From contig JACOVN010000031.1 in assembly GCA_016177315.1 (NCBI GenBank), positions 1-10,279 of the forward strand: a stretch of 10,279 bases of DNA, in the 5' to 3' direction. The notes under the pieces were generated by a model. It saw only the letters and a program-made list of their open reading frames with translations, was not told the origin of the DNA and searched no databases. This DNA comes from Candidatus Woesearchaeota archaeon (GTDB taxonomy: Archaea > Nanobdellota > Nanobdellia > Woesearchaeales > UBA12501). Numbering within the stretch: position 1 is the stretch's first letter; every line of letters begins with the position of its first letter. The position numbers were made by a program, and so were the translations under genes. Of this stretch, positions 5,630 through 10,279 are shown one piece after another.

Positions 5630-6109
5630 ATGACGAATCAAAAATTTCTCGGCTTGGGGTTCGGGATTGGCGCTTTGCTCGTGTTTGTTCTCCTCCTACT
5701 CTACAAAGCAGAACTCGATCAGAGAAATTTACAGTTCTGTGAAGCAGCATGCCAGCAATATGAGGAGGTTTGCACTGCAGAGGCTTGTCCATTCATGGAT
5801 CACTCCTACTCCTGGGTGTTTAGCCTTCTGTTGGCAATCAGTTTAATGCTTTCCCTTGCTGGATTTGGACTCTTCCTCTTCCAGAAAAAAGCGATAATGA
5901 AAAGAAAAGAACCTACTGGCCTGACAACGGAAGAGCAACAGATTTATCAGCTTATCAAAGTATCAGGAACCCCTTGCTATCAGAGTGCTTTGGTGGAAAA
6001 GAGCGGCCTATCGAAAGTGAAGGTAACAAGAATCTTACATAAATTGGAGGCAAAAGGTGTTTTAGAGAGAAAAAGAAAGGGCATGACGAACATCGTGGTG
6101 CTGAAATGA
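5630..6109 (+). CDS. Membrane-anchored winged-helix regulator with Cys4 loop
   Basis: The 159-aa product has a membrane segment at about 6-25, a loop of about 35 residues, a second membrane segment at about 62-84, a basic KKxxxKRK stop-transfer stretch, and a C-terminal MarR/DUF7343-like winged helix (about 95-159). The winged helix includes YQSALVEKSGLSKVKVTRIL as its helix-turn-helix and ERKRKGMTN as its wing. Both ends should be cytoplasmic. That puts the loop, with Cys37, Cys41, Cys48 and Cys53, outside, where it could bind metal or form disulfides. This is a one-component transmembrane regulator. The ATG is chosen over an upstream TTG at 5612 because GTGATG supplies a ribosome site and it avoids overlap. 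It shares an ATGA overlap with the next gene. Confidence 0.8.
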   Translation: MTNQKFLGLGFGIGALLVFVLLLLYKAELDQRNLQFCEAACQQYEEVCTAEACPFMDHSYSWVFSLLLAISLMLSLAGFGLFLFQKKAIMKRKEPTGLTTEEQQIYQLIKVSGTPCYQSALVEKSGLSKVKVTRILHKLEAKGVLERKRKGMTNIVVLK

Positions 6110-6573
6110 AACAGAAAGGAATTTTACTTCTTATTTTTCTACTCTCTCTTACAACAATTACAGCAAATGGTGTTGGGAACTATCAGGAACAAACGGTTAA
6201 TGGGATACGGTTCGAGCTGGGTAGGGAACCCTTGCTGTTCGAGGAAGGAAGACCCCTAACCTTTAGCATTTCTGCACACGATACCAGCACAGAAATGCCA
6301 ATGGAAGGTAAATTCTCCATACGGATTGCAAAGGACCAGAAAATTTTCTTTGCATCAGGAGATTTTTACGTCAAAAAGACGGGACCGGTATTCTTTCTTT
6401 ACACCTTTCCGGAGCATGGTGCCTATGAAATACTGGTAAGGCTGGAAAATGGTAAGGAGGCTGTGTTTCCAATAACGGTTGTCGGCAGAGAGAGGAATGT
6501 CTCTCTACTCTTCCTAACCATCGTACTCCTTGGTATTCTCTTTACCCTCTGGAAAAGGCAAAAACGGGCATGA
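6106..6573 (+). CDS. Secreted, C-terminally anchored beta-domain protein
   Basis: The 155-aa product has an N-terminal signal peptide (about 1-20, hydrophobic LLLIFLLSL), an extracytoplasmic region of about 105 residues rich in beta-strand patterns, a C-terminal membrane segment (about 133-150) and a basic WKRQKRA tail. The external part, with GRPLTFSIS near 50 and YTFPEHGAYEILV near 100, resembles an Ig-like or YtkA-like fold; YtkA-like domains occur in envelope and copper-associated proteins. The fold call is a resemblance only. It is translationally coupled (ATGA) to the membrane regulator and is the last gene of operon A. It may be the ligand-sensing partner of that regulator. Confidence 0.7.
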   Translation: MKQKGILLLIFLLSLTTITANGVGNYQEQTVNGIRFELGREPLLFEEGRPLTFSISAHDTSTEMPMEGKFSIRIAKDQKIFFASGDFYVKKTGPVFFLYTFPEHGAYEILVRLENGKEAVFPITVVGRERNVSLLFLTIVLLGILFTLWKRQKRA

Positions 6574-6598
6574 AACTAGTTTCAGGTAAAATATTTAA
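6571..6598 (+). promoter_or_regulatory. Palindrome and TATA box upstream of operon B
   Basis: A perfect 14-bp palindrome, tgaaact/agtttca (6571-6584), begins on the stop codon of the preceding gene and is followed by a purine-rich ggtaaa (BRE position) and atatttaa (TATA, 6591-6598). Transcription would start near 6620, just at a GGTGAT ribosome site (6620-6625), with ATG at 6632. Placement directly upstream of BRE/TATA is typical for an archaeal activator or repressor site. The binding factor is unknown; the winged-helix proteins of operon A are candidates. Confidence 0.5.
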
Positions 6599-6631
6599 AG
6601 GGTTGCAGTTTCTCTGCATGGTGATAGAAGG

Positions 6632-7396
6632 ATGGATTCGAAAAACAATATCTTCATAGCAGTGCTCGTGCTTGCTGCTGTATTCGTTATCGTGTATTTT
6701 GGAAACGTGCAGAGTGCTGATAGGCAAGGTTCTATGCAAGGAATGATGCAAATGCCCAATATGCAGCATCCTGCCTCTGGAGGAGCAAGCGAAGAAATTC
6801 TGGCTGTCTATAATTCCCTCTCTCCACAAGCAAAATCCCTCTACTTTCAGCAGAGCGATCAATTGACAAAGCCTGTAGATCCAAGAGTTGTTGAGTTAGA
6901 CCAATTGACGATTGGCTGTTTTGGACCTGCGAAAATTATGCAGATGGATCCTGCATCTCCAAATATGGGTGGGCAATGCTGTGGAGCGTTGAAAAGCGCA
7001 GAGTCCTATCGGTTGCAGCTAGAAGCGTTAGATCGTTTCATCAGGGAAAATGGCAATCTGGACATTATTCCAAGAGACCCTTATGATGTTCCTGTTGAGC
7101 AAGCGCAGAAGCTCATTGCGTTAGATAATCAAATTGTCTTATCTCCTGCCCAGCAGCAGCTGTACGATGCTGCAATAAAAATGTCCCACCATGGAGGGCC
7201 TTGCTGCTGCAAGTGCTGGAAATGGTACGTGATGTCCGGATTGGCAAAGAAATTGATTGTAGATTATGGCTGGGATGAGCATAAAATTGCAGAGCTCTGG
7301 GACACTTCCAGTTCTTGCGGGCATGACGAAGATACAGATATGCACCAGCATTACGCGACACAGGCAAAGGAACATGCGAGCCATGATACTCCATAA
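6632..7396 (+). CDS. Membrane-anchored Met/Cys/His-rich putative metal-binding protein
   Basis: I do not recognise a named family. The 254-aa product has one N-terminal membrane anchor (about 7-24), then a methionine-rich stretch (35-44: MQGMMQMPNM) of the type that binds Cu(I) in extracytoplasmic copper proteins. Cys96 and a Cys116-Cys117 pair follow. A cluster HHGGPCCCKCWKW (His186-187, Cys191-193, Cys195) precedes a helix SGLAKKLIVDYGW, then Cys229 and a His/Asp-rich tail (231-252). The segment from SPAQQQ (171) to about 225 resembles the C-terminal domain of the next gene's product (SPGEQ..., then AKWFIKNYG). It is first in operon B, with a GGTGAT ribosome site. Metal handling outside the membrane is inferred; the specific metal is unknown. 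Confidence 0.75.
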   Translation: MDSKNNIFIAVLVLAAVFVIVYFGNVQSADRQGSMQGMMQMPNMQHPASGGASEEILAVYNSLSPQAKSLYFQQSDQLTKPVDPRVVELDQLTIGCFGPAKIMQMDPASPNMGGQCCGALKSAESYRLQLEALDRFIRENGNLDIIPRDPYDVPVEQAQKLIALDNQIVLSPAQQQLYDAAIKMSHHGGPCCCKCWKWYVMSGLAKKLIVDYGWDEHKIAELWDTSSSCGHDEDTDMHQHYATQAKEHASHDTP

Positions 7397-7424
7397 ACAA
7401 AGAGGATGCTAGGGGGAGAAAAAT

Positions 7425-8651
7425 ATGGGAGAAAAGAAAGAAGGAAAAGAAATGCAGGGCCGCCTGCAAAATATAGCGTTGATCCTGAAAGAGCGGACGT
7501 ATAAAAAGAGTTTTATTGTAACTGCGCTCATCCTTTTGGTCGTTTATACCTTTCTCTATGGGTTTTGGAAAATACCTATTTTAGGGTTTGGTATTAATCG
7601 GCTCTCTGCCATTGGCTTTTCTGACTACGCATTTGTTTTAGCAGTAGTGGGTTTATCTGCACTATTCCTAGTCCTCTTTAAATACGAAAGAAACAATGCC
7701 TTTTCCTCCCATTCGGCCACAGGCAATATTGGAGTGGGCTTTACAGGGATTCTCTCTGCTATTTGCCCTGTCTGCCAGAGCATAGGGATTGTCGGATTAG
7801 GGAGTACGTTACTCAATATACCTCTCGGACCATTAACGCCCTATTTAGGCATATTAAAAATGGTATCGGTAGGTTTATTGGGGCTTGCAGTGTTTCTCAA
7901 GACAGATAGCATCTACACAAGAACATGTACCCTTTGTGCGCCAGCAAAACCGAGAAGCAGGAAGCATGCAAAACACGAACCATTATTGTTTCGGAGCAAT
8001 GCCCTTTTTGGTGCTGTTGCGGTATTAGTCCTTCTGCTCTTTGTCAATCAGCTGTTGATACCAAAAGTTTTTGCCTCAGTCGCTATCGGAGCTGGTGGCA
8101 CCGCCACAATAGGAAAATGGGAATACGGCCCTAAGATAACGCTGAAGCCCATGCCGCTTGCTACTGGCGAACAACCAGTCATTCCGGGATACAAAACAAG
8201 AGTAAAGCCTCTGCCAACGATTAGCGAATTAGCGATGAGGCCAACAGCAGGGGAGGCAGTACAGGATTTGCTGAATAATGTTGTTCCGAGTGGTACTCCA
8301 TTGTATGGGCCTGAAGCAGGGGTAACCTTTGACGACCCCATCGCAGCGCAGAATAGATGGGCAACCTACCGTTCCTTGCCCTTAAGCCCAGGGGAGCAGG
8401 AACGGTGGAATAGGATAGCGAATGCCTTTACCTGCGATTACTGCTGCGGCTCTCCGCAAAATCCCACCATTATTACGAGATGCGGTTGTGCGCATGCAGC
8501 TGCTGCGCAAGGAATGGCAAAATGGTTCATCAAGAATTATGGGAGCAACTATTCCGATGAGGAGATTTATGGAGAAATGGCGCGGTGGTATGCGCTCTGG
8601 TACCCAAAGGGCACCATTGAGAGGATTATCCTTGAAGCGCAAAATGCCTGA
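7425..8651 (+). CDS. Five-TM protein with CPVC motif and Cys-rich external domain
   Basis: The 408-aa product has about five membrane segments: roughly 28-47, 66-86, 100-127, 132-158 and 192-213. A CPVC motif (Cys114/Cys117) lies within the third, and TCTLC (Cys168/Cys171) follows the fourth. After a Pro-rich linker, the large C-terminal domain ends with Cys337, Cys340-Cys341, Cys353, Cys355 and His357 (CxxCC...CGCAH), followed by the helix GMAKWFIKNYG and SDEEIYGEMARWY. This part parallels the Cys domain of the preceding protein and loosely recalls PCYCGC-motif proteins. The paired cysteines suggest electron or metal transfer across the membrane. An AGGGGGA ribosome site precedes the ATG, 28 nt after the previous stop. 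No established family is claimed. Confidence 0.75.
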   Translation: MGEKKEGKEMQGRLQNIALILKERTYKKSFIVTALILLVVYTFLYGFWKIPILGFGINRLSAIGFSDYAFVLAVVGLSALFLVLFKYERNNAFSSHSATGNIGVGFTGILSAICPVCQSIGIVGLGSTLLNIPLGPLTPYLGILKMVSVGLLGLAVFLKTDSIYTRTCTLCAPAKPRSRKHAKHEPLLFRSNALFGAVAVLVLLLFVNQLLIPKVFASVAIGAGGTATIGKWEYGPKITLKPMPLATGEQPVIPGYKTRVKPLPTISELAMRPTAGEAVQDLLNNVVPSGTPLYGPEAGVTFDDPIAAQNRWATYRSLPLSPGEQERWNRIANAFTCDYCCGSPQNPTIITRCGCAHAAAAQGMAKWFIKNYGSNYSDEEIYGEMARWYALWYPKGTIERIILEAQNA

Positions 8652-8667
8652 AACAGGAGGGAGGAAC

Positions 8668-8907
8668 ATGGAAGGAAGAGAGAGAATGGACAGAAAGGAA
8701 ATCTTGATGACAGTGCTGATTGGAGTATTAGTGCTCACGACAGCGATTCAGACTATCCAGTTAGTCCGTTTGGGCAATGAGCAAATCATCGCAACTCCAA
8801 CGGCAAGAGCATCTGCACCAGTACCAGTAGCAAGCCCTGGTGGCGGAGTTGGCAGCCCATCTGCTCCAAGCCTGCAGAATATACCATCCATGGTTGGTGG
8901 TTGTTGA
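8668..8907 (+). CDS. 79-aa membrane-anchored peptide ending in GGC
   Basis: The start is fixed by GGAGGGAGG just upstream of ATG 8668, 16 nt after the previous stop; the frame is open further upstream but only as a shadow of the previous gene. The product has a short charged N-terminus (MEGRERMDRKE), one membrane helix (about 13-33), a low-complexity Ala/Pro/Ser/Gly linker (45-66), and a final LQNIPSMVGGC whose last residue is the only cysteine. I recall similar short DPANN proteins ending in MVGGC, but cannot check this. With one external thiol next to a triple-thioredoxin gene, it could be a thiol carrier, redox substrate, metal ligand or modified peptide. All of these are inference. Confidence 0.75.
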   Translation: MEGRERMDRKEILMTVLIGVLVLTTAIQTIQLVRLGNEQIIATPTARASAPVPVASPGGGVGSPSAPSLQNIPSMVGGC

Positions 8908-8939
8908 AAGCATCGTGAAGAGGGAAAAAAGGCAGTACT

Positions 8940-10100
8940 ATGGGAAAAAAACTTCTGCTCGGTAGGTATTTGTATATACTCGTAGCGCTTGCAGTCATTT
9001 TCTCCCTGGTTAATGTCTTTGTACTGCAGACAAGAGGCGAAAAATGGAAAGAAGCGCAGGAGATCATACAAGAGCAGCTCAGGCCTGCAGTGCTGGAAGT
9101 TACAAAAATTGGTGTACCAAACTGTGATGATTGCTACGACATCGAAGCAGCCATGGCAGAACTAAAGAAGCAGAATGTCAATATAACAAAAGAGACTGCA
9201 ATGGCATTGGATGCTCCAGAAGCAAAGGAGCTCATCAGAAAATATGCCATAAAAAAATTGCCAACGATGCTGATCCAAGGGGAAATCAATAAGTCTGAAC
9301 AACTCAACCGATATTTTGAAAATATCGGTGAAATAAAAGAGAATACTGTCGTTTACACTGCTCTGAAACCTCTTTATTATGATCTACAATCATCCAGAGT
9401 TGTTGGGAGAGTCTCCCTGATCCAGGTAGTTGATTCTTCGTGCGAGCTCTGCAGCAGCTTATCTCAGGTTGCTGAGACTTTGAAAGGGCAGGAAGTAAGC
9501 ATCCGTGATGAGCGTTCAGTGGAATACACTAGTAAGGAAGGGCAAAGCCTCATTCAAGCCTTTGGCATTCAGCGTATCCCCGCCTTGCTCATCTCCAAAG
9601 AAATTGATTATTATGAGCCGATACAACAGCAATTATCGCAACTCGATATAACGGAGAAAGAGGGATTCTACGCTATCCATACCCTACTCCCGCCCTATAG
9701 AGACGTAAAAGAGAACAAAATCGTCGGTTTTGTGGAGCTCATCATGCTCGAGGATGCTTCGTGTACAACTTGCTTCGATGTTATTGTGAATAAGCAAATC
9801 CTGGCAAGATTGGGAATGGTAATAACATCAGAAAATACGTATGATATCAGCTCTCCTGAAGGCAAGGAGCAGATTGCCAAGTACAGTATAACAAGCGTCC
9901 CCATCATCCTGGTATCGCCAGAGGCAAACTCCTATCCAGCTTTCCTGCAGGCATGGAAAGGGGTTGGGAGCATTGAGGGGGATGGTTGGTTTGTCATGCG
10001 CAACCCAGGTGTATTAGGTATGTATAAGGATTTGGAGAAGAATGAAGTTATTGACCCAAGAAAGCAAAGAAGCAATCCAGCAACAGGGCAAGAGCCATGA
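8940..10100 (+). CDS. Membrane-anchored protein with three tandem thioredoxin-like domains
   Basis: The 386-aa product has an N-terminal membrane anchor (about 10-29) and three thioredoxin-fold repeats of about 107 residues. Each has a CxxC and a downstream cis-proline: Cys62-DD-Cys65 with Pro108 (KLPTML), Cys168-EL-Cys171 with Pro214 (RIPALL), and Cys275-TT-Cys278 with Pro321 (SVPIIL). Spacing is almost exact (106 and 107 residues). Domains are joined by similar linkers, LKPLYYD-VVG and LPPYRD-IVG. All three active sites are intact, so it could pass electrons between sites or isomerise disulfides outside the cell. Redox-inactive metal binding at CxxC is an alternative. The ribosome site (aaaaaagg) is modest. 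The stop is followed 7 nt later by the next gene. Confidence 0.85.
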   Translation: MGKKLLLGRYLYILVALAVIFSLVNVFVLQTRGEKWKEAQEIIQEQLRPAVLEVTKIGVPNCDDCYDIEAAMAELKKQNVNITKETAMALDAPEAKELIRKYAIKKLPTMLIQGEINKSEQLNRYFENIGEIKENTVVYTALKPLYYDLQSSRVVGRVSLIQVVDSSCELCSSLSQVAETLKGQEVSIRDERSVEYTSKEGQSLIQAFGIQRIPALLISKEIDYYEPIQQQLSQLDITEKEGFYAIHTLLPPYRDVKENKIVGFVELIMLEDASCTTCFDVIVNKQILARLGMVITSENTYDISSPEGKEQIAKYSITSVPIILVSPEANSYPAFLQAWKGVGSIEGDGWFVMRNPGVLGMYKDLEKNEVIDPRKQRSNPATGQEP

Positions 10101-10107
10101 AAGGAAA

Positions 10108-10279
10108 ATGGAAGAATCCCATACCAACAAAAGGATTTTGTATGGAGGTCTCTTGATTTTATTTTTGATACTCATTGCAGGCATTATTTTTATCAATACC
10201 ACAAAGAAGCAATTTCAGGAAGAAACATATATCCAACCATCCCCAGAAGAAGTAGTGAGGCAGTATTTTACTGCATGGA
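10108..10279 (+). CDS. Partial membrane-anchored protein (3' cut by window edge)
   Basis: An open frame from ATG 10108 runs off the window after 57 codons. It has a basic N-terminus, a membrane helix (about residues 11-30, GGLLILFLILIAGIIF), and then SPEEVVRQYFTAW. That last phrase is common at the start of NTF2-like/SnoaL-like or DUF4878-type domains, so an anchored NTF2-like domain is possible but unproven. The start has a weak AAAGGA 2-3 nt upstream and lies 7 nt after the triple-thioredoxin stop, so it belongs to operon B. Confidence 0.65.
   Translation, partial: MEESHTNKRILYGGLLILFLILIAGIIFINTTKKQFQEETYIQPSPEEVVRQYFTAW

Noticed and set aside
8422..8667. 82-codon upstream extension of the GGC-ending peptide
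   Set aside because: It overlaps the C-terminal Cys domain of the five-TM gene. The GGAGGGAGG site fixes the start at 8668.
10097..10156. Short ATGA-coupled frame after the triple thioredoxin gene
   Set aside because: It stops after 19 codons with no recognisable content. The frame from 10108 is longer and starts with a typical membrane helix.
1..10279. CRISPR array, tRNA, rRNA or insertion sequence
   Set aside because: I saw no regularly spaced direct repeats, no tRNA cloverleaf with T-loop consensus, no rRNA motifs and no transposase-like protein on either strand.

Overview
The window looks archaeal. Start codons are preceded either by TATA-type elements (TTTATATA, TTTTTATA, TTTAAATA) about 25-30 nt upstream, giving leaderless or nearly leaderless transcripts, or by strong GGAGG/GGTGA ribosome sites inside operons. 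The one confidently recognised enzyme is endonuclease Q with a C-terminal PCNA-binding (PIP-like) tail. Small winged-helix regulators, seven-helix membrane proteins, many orphan genes and a short membrane peptide ending in GGC fit a DPANN-type archaeon (Woesearchaeota or a relative). That placement is inference, because no rRNA or ribosomal gene is present.

Layout. Positions 1-221 hold no gene but contain a striking DNA/RNA fold: an outer 9-bp stem enclosing three perfect hairpins (68-162), flanked by two simple hairpins. A minus-strand pair follows: a HAD-family hydrolase (995-1633) overlapping an unrecognised 258-aa protein (222-998) by ATGA. Next on the minus strand are a frameshifted gene remnant (1738-2000) and an unrecognised 187-aa protein (2007-2570) with its own promoter. 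Endonuclease Q (2772-4040) runs on the plus strand. It converges on a tiny arginine-rich, protamine-like gene (4117-4227, minus, GTG start) that has a clear promoter, ribosome site and terminator. A 423-nt gap (4228-4650) then contains two long, nested inverted repeats.

The right half is all plus strand. Operon A (4651-6573) encodes a seven-helix membrane protein, a HTH_45-like winged helix protein, a two-TM winged-helix regulator with four cysteines in its predicted external loop, and a secreted, C-terminally anchored beta-rich domain. Operon B (6632 to the right edge) starts after a 14-bp palindrome plus TATA box. It encodes a Met/Cys/His-rich anchored protein, a five-TM protein with CPVC and CTLC motifs and a related Cys-rich tail, a 79-aa membrane peptide ending in cysteine, a membrane-anchored protein of three tandem thioredoxin folds (CDDC, CELC, CTTC), and the start of another membrane-anchored protein.

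Taken together, operon B looks like an uncharacterised envelope system for handling thiols and/or soft metal ions such as copper. Operon A is a plausible membrane-embedded sensing and regulation module beside it. The functional assignment is inference from motifs and gene order; the motifs themselves are visible in the sequence.
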